Shown piece by piece: positions 45,200-53,923 of a stretch of 64,000 nucleotides of DNA; the first letter of the stretch is position 1; every line of letters starts with the position of its first letter. The translations under genes and the position numbers were made by a program. Origin of the DNA: Methylocystis echinoides (GTDB taxonomy: Bacteria > Pseudomonadota > Alphaproteobacteria > Rhizobiales > Beijerinckiaceae); assembly GCF_040687965.1 (NCBI RefSeq), contig NZ_CP156084.1, positions 1,984,501 through 2,048,500 on the forward strand. The letters run 5' to 3'. The notes beneath the pieces are model-generated. The model saw only the letters and a list, made by a program, of their open reading frames with translations, was not told where the DNA came from and made no database searches.

Positions 45200-46048
45200 T
45201 TACGCAGCCGCCGCTCTTGGCGCGGGCAGCGCTTTCACCTCAATGGAGGAGGCTGCGCGCTCGGCCGCCGTCATGCGCCAGTCGAGCACTTCGAAACTGC
45301 CGTCGTCATGCTCGGCGACCGCCGTGCAGCTTTCGACGAAGTCGCCGGTGTTCACGTATAAGATTCCGTCGATCGTCTTGATCGTCGCGTGATGAATATG
45401 GCCGCAGACGACGCCGTCGACGCCGCGGCGCTCGGCTTCGGCTGCGAGCGTCTTCTCATAGTCGCCGATGAAATTGACAGCGTTCTTGACCTTGTATTTG
45501 GCCCAGGCGGAGAGCGACCAGTAGCCGACGCCGAAGAGCCTGCGGGCGCGGTTGAACCATGTGTTGGCGGCGATGGCGACGTCATAGGCCCAGTCGCCGA
45601 GATGGGCGAGCCAGCGCGCATTGCGCACGACGATGTCGAACTGGTCGCCATGGATCACGAGCATTTTCTTACCCGCCGCCGTCTCGTGCACGGCGTGGTC
45701 GACGACGTCGATTCCGCCAAAGGTGAGACCCGTGTAGTCGCGGGCGAACTCGTCATGATTGCCGGGCACGTAGATGACGCGCGCGCCCTTGCGGGCCTTG
45801 CGAAGCAGCTTCTGCACCACGTCGTTGTGGGCCTGCGGCCAGTGCCAGCCCTTGCGCAGTTTCCAGCCGTCGACGATGTCCCCAACGAGATAGATCGTGT
45901 CCGCGTCATTATGCCGAAGAAAGTCGAGGAGGAGATGCGCCTGCGCCGCCTTCGCGCCGAGATGCAAGTCCGAGAGGAAGAGGGTCCGGTAGCGCCTGGG
46001 GTCCGGCTCCGGCCCGCCCGGCAAATGCATATTTTTGTCTTCGGCCAT
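45200..46048 (-). CDS. LpxH-like metallophosphoesterase
   Basis: Calcineurin-like phosphoesterase of 282 residues. The metal-binding motifs are in order: FLSDLHLGAK, VGDIVDGW, PGNHDEF, VIHGDQFD and CGHIHHATI. It resembles UDP-2,3-diacylglucosamine hydrolase and its paralogues. In alphaproteobacteria the lipid A step is normally done by LpxI, so this may be one of the paralogues with a different phospholipid or nucleotide substrate. It forms a two-gene operon with the GT4 glycosyltransferase. Confidence 0.87.
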   Translation of the reverse strand: MAEDKNMHLPGGPEPDPRRYRTLFLSDLHLGAKAAQAHLLLDFLRHNDADTIYLVGDIVDGWKLRKGWHWPQAHNDVVQKLLRKARKGARVIYVPGNHDEFARDYTGLTFGGIDVVDHAVHETAAGKKMLVIHGDQFDIVVRNARWLAHLGDWAYDVAIAANTWFNRARRLFGVGYWSLSAWAKYKVKNAVNFIGDYEKTLAAEAERRGVDGVVCGHIHHATIKTIDGILYVNTGDFVESCTAVAEHDDGSFEVLDWRMTAAERAASSIEVKALPAPRAAAA

Positions 46049-46245
46049 GAGCGCCTGCGCCTCCCGCCGGTTGTGACGTTCAGACGTCGTTTCAACAGAG
46101 CGAGGTCACAATCCGATGACAGCGAAACGGCGGCCGCATTGACGCAACGGCCCGGCGTTCGATATTTCGAACGAAACCGGGTATTGTTCCGCACGAATCT
46201 GGGAGACAGGGAGGGCCGCCGGGCCAAAGGTCCGGCGCAGACAGA

Positions 46246-46863
46246 ATGGGCGTCGAAGGGAAGGAAAAGCACAAGATTCTGGAGGCGGGGGCGCTCGCGC
46301 TCTCGGGGCAGCTCGGCGCGACGATCCAGCGGCTGCGCAAGGCCTATAATCTGTCGCTGTCGGAGCTTTCGCAACAATCCGGCGTCGCCAAGTCGATCAT
46401 CAGCCAGATCGAGCGCAATGAGACCAATCCCACGCTGGCGACCATCTGGCGCCTCGCCCAGGCGCTCGACGTCTCGATCGAGCGCGTCCTGCAGACGACG
46501 GAGGACGAGCCTTTTCTCGAAAAGACGAGCAAGGCCGACACGCCGATTCTGCTTTCGGACGACGGCAAGTGTCGCCTCGCCATCATCGGCTGGATCAAGA
46601 CCGTAGAATGGCTTCAGGCTTATGAGCTGTCAGCCGATCCGGGCGGCGTCCTCGAATCCGACGCCCACCAGCGCGGCTCGGTCGAGAGCCTGTCGGTGCG
46701 CGAGGGCGAGCTCGAAGTCGAGGTCGGGGGCGTGCGGGAGACCGTCAAGGCGGGAGAGACGCTGCGCTACCGCTGCGACCGGCGCCACGTGATCCGCAAT
46801 CCGGGCAAGACGCAGGCTCAGGCGACGATGATCTGCATGCTGAAGGCGGCGGTGATGGAGTAG
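46246..46863 (+). CDS. XRE-family regulator with cupin domain
   Basis: Transcription factor of 205 residues. An N-terminal helix-turn-helix (IQRLRKAYNLSLSELSQQSGVAKSIISQIERNETNPTLATIWRLA, about residues 27-71) is followed by a cupin effector domain (residues about 125-200, ending in the YRCDRRHVIRNPG strand). Relatives repress amino-acid, polyamine or osmolyte genes. It is divergent from the LpxH-like gene with 197 bp between. The ligand is unknown. Confidence 0.88.
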   Translation: MGVEGKEKHKILEAGALALSGQLGATIQRLRKAYNLSLSELSQQSGVAKSIISQIERNETNPTLATIWRLAQALDVSIERVLQTTEDEPFLEKTSKADTPILLSDDGKCRLAIIGWIKTVEWLQAYELSADPGGVLESDAHQRGSVESLSVREGELEVEVGGVRETVKAGETLRYRCDRRHVIRNPGKTQAQATMICMLKAAVME

Positions 46864-46912
46864 GGGACGCCCCTCTCCGACCCTCCCGGGCCGTGGAACG
46901 CGATTCCCGTTG

Positions 46913-46939
46913 CGCCTTCTCCCCTCGAGGGAGAAGGCG
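46913..46939. repeat. Inverted repeat between convergent genes
   Basis: CGCCTTCTCCC, a CTCGA loop and GGGAGAAGGCG form a perfect 11-bp hairpin between the ends of the regulator and bfr. It is symmetrical and could act as a bidirectional terminator. Similar CTTCTCCC...GGGAGAAG elements are common dispersed repeats in alphaproteobacterial genomes (general knowledge); no second copy was seen in this window. Confidence 0.7.
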
Positions 46940-46996
46940 ACCCTGCGAAGCGCCGTTGGAGGATCGTCCTCCTTCGCTTCTTGGCTAGCTTGTCCC

Positions 46997-47473
46997 TTAC
47001 GACAGCCCGCCGACGTGCTTTTGCGCGTAGAGCTGCACGCCCAGCTGCTTGATCAGCTCCTGCTGGGTCTCGAGGAAGTCGATGTGACCCTCTTCGCTCT
47101 TGATGATGCGCTCGAAGAGCTCCATCGAGACGCGGTCGTTGACTGAATCGCAATAGACCGCGGCCTCGATATAGGCTTCGCGCGCCGCGATTTCCGTCGC
47201 TAGATCCGCGGCGATGATTTCCTCGACCGTCTGGCCGATGCGCAGCGGGTCGAGCACCTGCATATTGGGAAAGCCTTCGAGAAAAAGGATGCGCTTGGTG
47301 AAGTCGTCGGCGTGGCGCATTTCCTCGATCGATTCCTCGCGCCACTTCTTGGCGAGTTCGAGATAGCCCCAATTGTCGAAGAAGCGATAATGCAGCCAGT
47401 ATTGGTTGACGGCGGTCAGTTCCGCGCGCAGTCCGCGATTGAGATATTCGATAACCTTCGCGTCGCCGCGCAT
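46997..47473 (-). CDS. bfr: Bacterioferritin
   Basis: Haem-containing iron-storage protein forming a 24-mer. At 158-159 residues starting MRGDAKVIEYLNRGLRAELTAVNQY it has the diiron ligands Glu18, Glu51 and His54 (EEMRHAD), the haem ligand Met52, and a second helix-pair motif in SEEGHIDFLETQ. The start at 47473 is set by the family N-terminus. It follows bfd by 25 nt. Confidence 0.96.
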   Translation of the reverse strand: MRGDAKVIEYLNRGLRAELTAVNQYWLHYRFFDNWGYLELAKKWREESIEEMRHADDFTKRILFLEGFPNMQVLDPLRIGQTVEEIIAADLATEIAAREAYIEAAVYCDSVNDRVSMELFERIIKSEEGHIDFLETQQELIKQLGVQLYAQKHVGGLS

Positions 47474-47498
47474 GTGCAATTCCTTTCCATGATCATGG

Positions 47499-47735
47499 TC
47501 ACGCCGCCAGTCCGTCGGCGCGGCAGCTGTCACAATCGCCGCTTCCGCCGCATTCGTCCAGTCTAGCCGCCGCATGCTGATCCACGATCGAGACGATGCT
47601 GCGAACGCAGCGCCCGCACTTGGCCTCACAGCCCATGTTGCGGAAAACCGACGCGACCGAGGGTCGGTCACTGCGCGAATGGAGCGTTTCACGCACATCA
47701 CGGTCGGAGAGGACGTTACAGGAACAGACGATCAT
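47499..47735 (-). CDS. bfd: Bacterioferritin-associated ferredoxin (Bfd-like)
   Basis: [2Fe-2S] protein that reduces bacterioferritin to release iron. It is 78 residues with MIVCSCNVLSDRDVRE (Cys4, Cys6) and GCEAKCGRCV (Cys40, Cys43), the Bfd spacing. An extra cysteine-rich tail (CGGSGDCDSC) lies beyond the usual end. First gene of the bfd-bfr operon. The AT-rich region upstream (47740-47800) should hold an iron-responsive promoter, but I could not define the operator. Confidence 0.92.
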   Translation of the reverse strand: MIVCSCNVLSDRDVRETLHSRSDRPSVASVFRNMGCEAKCGRCVRSIVSIVDQHAAARLDECGGSGDCDSCRADGLAA

Positions 47736-47999
47736 CCGTTTCGCCTAGTTTGGAAAGATTGCAAACTACCTTTTACATCAGTAGGTTACAAAATTTCCCG
47801 TCTTTTGCAACCAGCCTGTGTCGGTTTTCCGACACGAGCGCGGCTGTCCCCCGTGGCGTCGCAAGGGACATGCCGACCAAATAGAATTTGGAAGCCTTCC
47901 AGTGAGGACAATCAGCCGCCGAGAAAAATGTGAAAATGCTGTGGAAAAACTGCCGCGGCCCCAACGGGAGCCGCGGCCCGGACAGGTCATTTCGAAGAC

Positions 48000-48284
48000 T
48001 CACCAGCGCGGACCCCAGCCGGGTCCCCCCCAGCCGTAGCGATGACGCCAGCCCCACGGACCCGGACGCCAGCCATAGCGATGGGGCCAATAGGGTCGGT
48101 GGCCATACCCATAGCCGTAGCCGGGGCCGCGCCATCCGGGCGCGCAGCCCCAGGGCCCGCACCCCGCCTTTTCCACCTGCAGGCCGCGGTCGAGGCCGGG
48201 CGTCGCAGAGGCGGGAAAGACGGCGAGCGACATCCCGCCGGCCGCGACCAGCGCCGCGATGCTTTTGACCATGACGATTTTCAT
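48000..48284 (-). CDS. Small exported Gly/Trp/Tyr/Pro-rich protein (GCG_CRPN-like)
   Basis: A 94-residue secreted protein. The start at 48284 gives signal peptide MKIVMVKSIAALVAAGGMSLAVFPASA. The mature part has AGCGPWGCAPG followed by Gly-Tyr, Pro-Trp and His-Arg repeats to the end, resembling the GCG_CRPN prefix-to-repeats family. Its function is unknown. It is divergent from glpK. Confidence 0.68.
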   Translation of the reverse strand: MKIVMVKSIAALVAAGGMSLAVFPASATPGLDRGLQVEKAGCGPWGCAPGWRGPGYGYGYGHRPYWPHRYGWRPGPWGWRHRYGWGGPGWGPRW

Positions 48285-48402
48285 GACGCATCCTCCACGA
48301 GAGCCGAACGGGCTCTGTCCGAGTTCACCCCAAAAGAATGGCCGGTCCGCCTTGAACGGGCGCTGAAGCCGCCGTTCATCGACTGTCAAGGAAGGGCTCG
48401 CC

Positions 48403-49887
48403 ATGGCGCGTTTTATCGGCGCGATCGACCAGGGAACGACAAGCACGCGCTTCATTGTCGTCGATGAGGCGGGCGAGATCCGCGCGGTCGATCAGCGCGA
48501 GCATGCGCAAATCTACCCGCGCCCCGGCTGGGTCGAGCATGACGCGGCCGAGATTCTCCAAAATGCGCGAGCGGCCATCGCCGGCGCGCTCGCCAGCGCG
48601 CGTCTGACTCCGGGCGACCTCGCCGCCGTCGGCGTCACAAATCAGCGTGAAACGAGCCTCTTGTGGGACCGCGCGACCGGAAGGCCGCTGCACAATGCGC
48701 TCGTCTGGATGGACATGCGCACACAGGCGGCGGCCGAGCGTCTCGCCGCAAAGGGCGCCGGCGGTCTCCTTCGCGCGAAAACCGGTCTGCCGCCCGCGGC
48801 CTATTTCTCGGGCCTGAAGCTCGCCTGGCTTCTCGACTCTCTTCCCGGCGCGCGCGGGAAGGCCGAGCGCGGCGAGGCGCTGTTCGGAACCATGGACAGC
48901 TGGCTCATTTGGAACATGACGGGCGGCCGTCATGTCACCGACGCCACAAACGCGTCGCGCACGCAGCTCATGAATCTCTCGACGCTCGACTGGGACGACG
49001 AATTGCTGACGCTCTTCGACATCCCGCGCGCCTGCCTGCCCGAAATCCGCTCTTCGAGCGAGCTTTACGGCGTCTGTCGCGATCCGCTCGCGGGCGTCCC
49101 GCTCGCCGGCGCGCTCGGCGATCAGCACGCCGCTTTGCTCGGGCAGGCCTGCGTCAGAGCGGGCGACGCCAAGAACACCTATGGCACGGGCTGCTTTCTG
49201 TTGATGAACACGGGCGAGACGCCGCGCCCTTCGCAAAGCGGCCTGCTCACGACGCTCGGCTACAAGCTCGGCGCCGCGCCGGCCGTCTATGCGCTCGAAG
49301 GCTCGATCGCCATCGCCGGCGCGCTGATTCAATGGCTGCGCGACAATCTCGGGCTTATCGAAAAAAGCGCCGACGTAGAGGCGCTGGCGCGGTCGGTCCC
49401 CGATAATGGCGACGTCTATTTCGTGCCCGCTTTTTCGGGGCTCTACGCGCCGCGCTGGCGTGGCGACGCGCGGGGGATCATCGCCGGGCTGACAAGATTT
49501 TCCAACAAGGGCCACATCGCCCGCGCCGCTCTGGAGGCGGCTGCGTATCAGACGCGCGAGGTGATGGCCGCCATGAGCGCCGATTCCGGCGTCGCGCTCT
49601 CCGAACTCAAGGTCGACGGCGGCATGGCGGCGAACGACCTGCTGATGCAGTTCCAGGCCGACATTCTGGGCGCCCCGGTGGTGCGGCCGCACCATCTCGA
49701 AACCACCGCCCTCGGCGCCGCCTACGCCGCCGGGCTCGCGGTTGGGTTCTTCAAAGGCGTCGACGACATCGCCGCCCATTGGCGGGCGGAGCGCCGCTTC
49801 GAGCCCGGCATGGGGGACGTGGAGCGCGCCCGGCTGGTGGCGTCGTGGGAGAAGGCCGTCGAGAGGTCGCTCGGCTGGTCAGCGTGA
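48403..49887 (+). CDS. glpK: Glycerol kinase
   Basis: Phosphorylates glycerol to sn-glycerol 3-phosphate. The 494-residue FGGY-family protein has [59 protein letters not shown] and [21 protein letters not shown]. The ATP and glycerol sites look intact. AAGGAAGGG precedes the ATG. No glycerol facilitator (glpF) or dehydrogenase (glpD) is adjacent. Confidence 0.96.
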   Translation: MARFIGAIDQGTTSTRFIVVDEAGEIRAVDQREHAQIYPRPGWVEHDAAEILQNARAAIAGALASARLTPGDLAAVGVTNQRETSLLWDRATGRPLHNALVWMDMRTQAAAERLAAKGAGGLLRAKTGLPPAAYFSGLKLAWLLDSLPGARGKAERGEALFGTMDSWLIWNMTGGRHVTDATNASRTQLMNLSTLDWDDELLTLFDIPRACLPEIRSSSELYGVCRDPLAGVPLAGALGDQHAALLGQACVRAGDAKNTYGTGCFLLMNTGETPRPSQSGLLTTLGYKLGAAPAVYALEGSIAIAGALIQWLRDNLGLIEKSADVEALARSVPDNGDVYFVPAFSGLYAPRWRGDARGIIAGLTRFSNKGHIARAALEAAAYQTREVMAAMSADSGVALSELKVDGGMAANDLLMQFQADILGAPVVRPHHLETTALGAAYAAGLAVGFFKGVDDIAAHWRAERRFEPGMGDVERARLVASWEKAVERSLGWSA

Positions 49888-49897
49888 AGCGGCCGTT

Positions 49898-50158
49898 TCA
49901 GTCGAAATCGACTGTGAGGCCGTGCTTGGCCAGTTCCTTTTCGACCGCGTCCAATATTTGTTGCAGTTCGACGATGTCGATTTCTTTGTCCTGGTCAGGG
50001 GCGTCCCAGTGATCGATCTCATCGAGCCGCACGACGAAATCGGTTTCGTCGCCCGACTCCGCGTCGGGGGCTTCGGCGTGGATCGTCAGCGTGCGGCTGT
50101 CGTGGCGCACCCTGATCGCGCCCTCTGTCATCTCGACCTTGATCTTCATCCGCGCCAT
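49898..50158 (-). CDS. Small acidic conserved protein (possibly Imm74-like)
   Basis: An 86-residue acidic protein (KVEMTEGAIRVRHDSRTLTIHAEA ... DDFVVRLDEIDHWD-type core, then EIDIVELQQILDAVEKEL). Proteins of this shape in alphaproteobacteria are sometimes labelled Imm74 immunity proteins, but no toxin is nearby, so I treat that name as weak. Convergent with glpK and 24 bp downstream of the mutY stop region. Confidence 0.55.
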   Translation of the reverse strand: MARMKIKVEMTEGAIRVRHDSRTLTIHAEAPDAESGDETDFVVRLDEIDHWDAPDQDKEIDIVELQQILDAVEKELAKHGLTVDFD

Positions 50159-50182
50159 CGTCGCTCCTCCCGCAGCCCCAGT

Positions 50183-51244
50183 CTAAAGCAGCCCCGCCGC
50201 CGCCGCCGCCTTGCGCATCAGCGTCGGCAGGCCTTCCTTATCGAGATCGCTTAGCGCCGCCCAGCGGCCGGCGGAGCCGAGCGGCCGCGGCGATGTCGTC
50301 CTCGCCACGAAGACCGTGGCGCTCAACGCAAAATGGGTAAACACATGAGCGACGGATTCGGGCAGCGCCCGCCAGGCCGCGGGGCAGGGCGCGAAGCCGA
50401 GCCAGTCGTCGGGAGGCACGTCGCGGTCGAAGGGGGTCGCCGGGAATGCGCTCATGCCGCCAAGAAGCCCCTTGGGCGGGCGGCGGGCGAGAAGCGCGAA
50501 ATCGCCGCGCTGCAGGACAAAAATGGCGCCGCGCCGCTTCGGCTTTTCGGCTTTCTTACCCTTGATCGGATATGCCTCCGCCACGCCGCACCGATAGGCG
50601 ACGCAGTCGGCGGCGAGCGGGCAGGCGCCGCAATTCGGCGCGCGCGGCGTGCAGACCGTGGCGCCGAGGTCCATCAGCGCCTGCGCGAAATCTCCCGCCC
50701 GTGCGGCGGGAAGCATCTCCTCGACTTTTTCGCGCACGAGCGGCTTCGCCTGCCGCAAAGGGGCGGCGATGGCGTGGAGCCGCGCCATCACCCGCTCGAC
50801 ATTGCCGTCGATCGCCGCTGAGGGCGCGTCAAAGGCGATCGCCGCGATCGCTCCCGCCGTATAAGGCCCGACGCCGGGCAAGCCCCTGAGCGCGGCTTCG
50901 CTTTGAGGAAAGCGGCCGCCCAGCTCGCGGGCGACACGGCCCGCGCAGGCGTGAAGATTGCGGGCGCGGGCGTAATAGCCGAGACCCGCCCAGGCCGCGA
51001 GCACATCCTCCAGCGGCGCCGCCGCCAGCGCCTCGACCGTGGGCCATCGCGCCAGAAAGGCTTCGTAATAGCCCCTGACCGTCGCGACAGTGGTCTGTTG
51101 CAGCATGATTTCGGAAAGCCAGACCGCGTAAGGGTCCGCGCGCTCACCGGGCCCCGCCCGCCACGGCAGATCGCGCCGGTGGGCGTCGTACCAGGCGAGG
51201 AGCGCGGCGGCGCGCTTTCTCGGGGTTTGGAAAGGCTCTATCAT
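50183..51244 (-). CDS. mutY: A/G-specific adenine glycosylase
   Basis: Base-excision repair enzyme that removes adenine mispaired with 8-oxoguanine. With the start at 51244 (MIEPFQTPRKRAAALLAWYDAHRRDLPWR) it has 353 residues. The helix-hairpin-helix is LPGVGPYTAGAIAAIAF with catalytic Asp in AIDGNVERVM. The [4Fe-4S] loop is C-x6-C-x2-C-x5-C (CTPRAPNCGACPLAADC). A C-terminal NUDIX-like domain recognises oxoG. It is divergent from the DUF721 gene, as often in alphaproteobacteria. Confidence 0.95.
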   Translation of the reverse strand: MIEPFQTPRKRAAALLAWYDAHRRDLPWRAGPGERADPYAVWLSEIMLQQTTVATVRGYYEAFLARWPTVEALAAAPLEDVLAAWAGLGYYARARNLHACAGRVARELGGRFPQSEAALRGLPGVGPYTAGAIAAIAFDAPSAAIDGNVERVMARLHAIAAPLRQAKPLVREKVEEMLPAARAGDFAQALMDLGATVCTPRAPNCGACPLAADCVAYRCGVAEAYPIKGKKAEKPKRRGAIFVLQRGDFALLARRPPKGLLGGMSAFPATPFDRDVPPDDWLGFAPCPAAWRALPESVAHVFTHFALSATVFVARTTSPRPLGSAGRWAALSDLDKEGLPTLMRKAAAAAGLL

Positions 51245-51295
51245 CGCCGCAGCAATAGGCGGCGCGCCGGCGCCAAGGCAAGGGAAGGGAACCGC

Positions 51296-51823
51296 ATGGG
51301 CGCCCCGCCGCGCGGGAAAAAACCAATCACCCGTTCGCTCGCCGAATATGTGCAACGGCAGATCGACCCCCTCGCGGCGCGGCAAGGCTTTGGGGAAGCG
51401 TCCCTGCTGATCCGGTGGCGGGAGATCGTCGGCGCCCGCGTCGCCAATCTATGTTCGCCCGAGCGGCTGCAATGGCCTGCTCGCGGCCGCAAGGCGGCGC
51501 CGGGGCGGCCGCAGGAGCCTGCGACCCTCGTCCTGCGGGTCGAGCCCGGCTTCGGCCTCGAAATTCAGCATATGGCGCCGGCGATTCTGGATCGCGTGAA
51601 CGCCCATCTGGGCTGGCGGTGCGTCGACCGTGTGGCGCTGCGTCAACAGGCGCTGGACATTCGGGCGTCCGCACCGCCGGCGCGCCCCGCCCCGCCCGAC
51701 CCCGCCCGGCGCGCAGCCGCCGAAGCCGCGACCGAGGGCGTGACCGAACCGGCGCTGCGGGCGGCGCTGGTGAAGCTCGGCGAACGAGCCTTGGCCGGTA
51801 AGCGAAAGGACGACCGGCCATAG
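51296..51823 (+). CDS. DUF721 (DciA-like) protein
   Basis: A 175-residue protein with the DUF721 fold near the N-terminus: ITRSLAEYVQRQIDPLAARQGFGEASLLIRWREIVGARVANLCSPERLQW, then LVLRVEPGFGLEIQHMAPAILDRVNAHLGW. DUF721 includes DciA, the helicase-loading protein used where DnaC is absent. A Pro/Ala-rich linker and a short tail follow. The ATG at 51296 is preceded by AAGGGAAGGGA. Some alphaproteobacteria carry this gene next to mutY. Confidence 0.82.
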   Translation: MGAPPRGKKPITRSLAEYVQRQIDPLAARQGFGEASLLIRWREIVGARVANLCSPERLQWPARGRKAAPGRPQEPATLVLRVEPGFGLEIQHMAPAILDRVNAHLGWRCVDRVALRQQALDIRASAPPARPAPPDPARRAAAEAATEGVTEPALRAALVKLGERALAGKRKDDRP

Positions 51824-51908
51824 AAAGGCGGGAAAGCCAGCGGCGCGGAACCCTGCGTCAGAACGCTTGCAATCCAGACCGCTTGCGAATAGTTTCGCGC
51901 CGCGTCGG

Positions 51909-51985
51909 GCCGCCATAGCTCAGTTGGTTAGAGCACCAGATTGTGGATCTGGGGGTCCCCCGTTCGAGCCGGGGTGGCGGTACCA
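51909..51985 (+). tRNA. tRNA-His (GTG), alphaproteobacterial type without C73
   Basis: A 77-nt cloverleaf: acceptor GCCGCCA with TGGCGGT, D arm GCTCAGTTGGTTAGAGC, anticodon arm CCAGA-TTGTGGA-TCTGG with anticodon GTG at 51943-51945, T arm CCCCG-TTCGAGC-CGGGG, encoded CCA. Position 72 is U (G1:U72 wobble) and the discriminator base 73 is A, not the usual C. Confidence 0.96.
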
Positions 51986-52229
51986 TTTTCTCTACAACTT
52001 TCGATGTACAGGCGCGCACTCGGATGCACTCTCGCGCAACCGGGAGACGCAAGCGCGGCCATTCGCGCGAGAGCGTGAAGCGCGAGCGTAGCCGCGTGGT
52101 TACCGCGCGGTTACAAGTTCGAAAAACGAGGACGGGCTGGGCCAGCTTTGCGCAGGTCCCCACCTATATGCAGGCAGCGGCCAGGGTAGACGCAAGCTCC
52201 CAGGAGGCCGATCACAGCACCAACGGCGC

Positions 52230-52764
52230 CCTGCCTCGCGTCCCAGTGGGAGTAGGCAGAGACCGTGCCAGGGCGTGAAGACGAGATGTTCGCACTCGGT
52301 GCTTTGCAGCGGCGTATCGAAATCCTGCTGACGAATGGTGATGGTCGCGACATTCTGATAGGCCGCCAATCCGTCGCCTTTCGGCTTCCATTCATCATTA
52401 GCGCTTTTGTTTCGTCCGGCCGAATGATCGCCGTCGCGTTAGAGTAACGCACCCAGGCCTTGTAACTCTTGCCCGGCGTCGCAAAGAGACCGACGCGATA
52501 TTTCTCGGGGAGTCGGCGTTGACCGTGTAGTCCGCCTTGACGCAGCCATGCGCTTTGGGATGCACCGCGCGCCGCGCCATAGTCTCGCCAGTCGCGTCGC
52601 CGTAGCGCCGTGCGAGCAGCTTGTGCGTGAGATCGACCATCTCGTCAATCTCTTGCGTTTCGCCCTGTGGAACAGCTTCAAACTTGGTCACGCCCACGTC
52701 GGCGGCCCGGGTGACACAGATGGGGAGCGCCATGATTACTGCAAAAAGAATCTTTCTTCTTCAT
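52230..52764 (-). pseudogene. Degraded catalase-family protein gene
   Basis: Reading the minus strand across frames gives a recognisable catalase-related protein with at least three frame breaks. First, MKKK then, after a shift, ILFAVIMALPICVTRA (signal peptide). Next AHPKAHGCVKADYTVNAD-type sequence, then a shift into KYRVGLFATPGKSYKAWVRYSNATAI. A further shift gives YQNVATITIRQQDFDTPL and CEHLVFTPWHGL, which belong near the C-terminus of intact homologues. Some 200 central residues are therefore missing. The ribosome binding site (GGGGAG) and ATG at 52764 survive. Confidence 0.75.
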
Positions 52765-52951
52765 TCCGACACTCCCCAGAAAGCCGCACCAAACCGAAGG
52801 CGCGTGAACACGTGTCTTTACGAGGGGCAGAGGCCAACCCGCGAGGCGCAATATGAGCCAGGCTGTTCGATTACTGCCGCCCGCTCAGCATTTGCGACGC
52901 GCGCAACATTGAGACCATAAGTTTGGCCCGAGCGCCCATAGTGGCCTGCTC

Positions 52952-53287
52952 TCACTCGTCAGAAATCTCTCTTTCAGAACTGCACCGCCGCGCATCAGCA
53001 GTCTGTACCGTCAGCCGCGCCACCAATCGGGTTCCCGCCTCCATACTCAAGTTTGCAAGTCCGACGAAGACCGGCGCTTGGGGCTCCGCCTTGAATTGTC
53101 CGGCTTGGCTGATGTTCGAACTGCTAGAGCGACTCCGGGACTGGATTTCCAGTCGATAATCCCCGCTCGTTGCCCTGGCGCTAACAATGCGGCCGCGAAG
53201 GGACACGCTGCCTTTTTGATTCTCCACATCTATATTGCATTGAATTGCGGGCGCGTCGCCTAAGGCCATCAACCATCTCCATATCAT
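52952..53287 (-). CDS. csgH: CsgH-like curli assembly protein, orphan
   Basis: A protein of up to 111 residues. A short hydrophobic leader (MIWRWLMALGDA) precedes AIQCNIDVENQKGSVSLRGRIVSA, then SGDYRLEIQSRSRSSSSNISQAGQFKAEP and a C-terminal LVARLTVQTADARRC. This two-cysteine Ig-like pattern matches CsgH, the periplasmic inhibitor of curli subunit polymerisation in alphaproteobacteria. The leader is shorter than a normal signal peptide, so the 5' end may be damaged or the true start may be a non-ATG codon upstream. No csgA, csgB, csgE, csgF or csgG gene is in the window. Confidence 0.62.
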   Translation of the reverse strand: MIWRWLMALGDAPAIQCNIDVENQKGSVSLRGRIVSARATSGDYRLEIQSRSRSSSSNISQAGQFKAEPQAPVFVGLANLSMEAGTRLVARLTVQTADARRCSSEREISDE

Positions 53288-53923
53288 CGAGATAAGAAGC
53301 GAGTCGGCAATGACGTTTCTGGTCGGAGCATAATGCCAGCACAGGGTCGCGGCTTCAGACTATGCCCTGAGGCGAGCGTCACCTGCAAGCTCGCTTTCGG
53401 GCCGCTTCATTCGGCGACGTTTCGCCCCATCTCCGCTCAGCTTGCCAGCCGACTAACGAAGAGCGACGATAACCGCCAATTGACAAGGTTGCCTCTTTGT
53501 CGACGAAAACGGCCTGAGTGCACTGGCTAGCGCTCGGGCCGAATTCTTATCTGGGCTCACGATGGCTGTGAGACGCGTGCCGGCCCTTCTGGCCGGCTTC
53601 CGACGCGAGCGTGTAGTTCCCGAGAAGCTGCGCTTGCAGGGGTCTACGCTCTGCCCACCCTTTTGCCTTGCGCGCGCAGCAAGTTCGGGGTTCTGGGGAA
53701 AACTTCGCTTCTCGTCTGGACGCTCTGACGCCGCCAACAAAAGCGGACGCCCCGCTTCTCCATTCGCCAGAATCGTCGGAGGACGGAGTGGACTTTTTGG
53801 CAGATTTTTGGTGGTCGAGCGCGCAACTTTCGCGTTCACAGGAGACCCTGCGAAAGCCGTCGAAATTACGCCTCATCCAGATGCGATTGCACGCCGCGTT
53901 CCCATTCGAGAACGAGGCCCTTT
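53288..53923. other. Non-coding stretch, no gene recognised
   Basis: 636 bases with only short, unrelated open frames on both strands and no conserved motif. It may contain decayed sequence, since it sits between the damaged catalase-like gene, the CsgH-like gene and the Gly-rich repeat gene. The promoter for the Gly-rich protein must be in its last part. Confidence 0.45.

Noticed and set aside
44111-46048. GT4 and LpxH-like pair considered as part of lipid A synthesis
   Set aside because: No other lpx gene is nearby, and alphaproteobacteria usually use LpxI, so I kept the broader family names.
49898-50158. Immunity protein of a toxin system
   Set aside because: No toxin or secretion gene is adjacent; the similarity to Imm74 is only from memory and the protein is flanked by housekeeping genes.
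51909-51985. Direct repeat of the tRNA-His 3' end as an attachment site
   Set aside because: I looked for a second copy of the T-arm and acceptor sequence further downstream in the window and did not see one.
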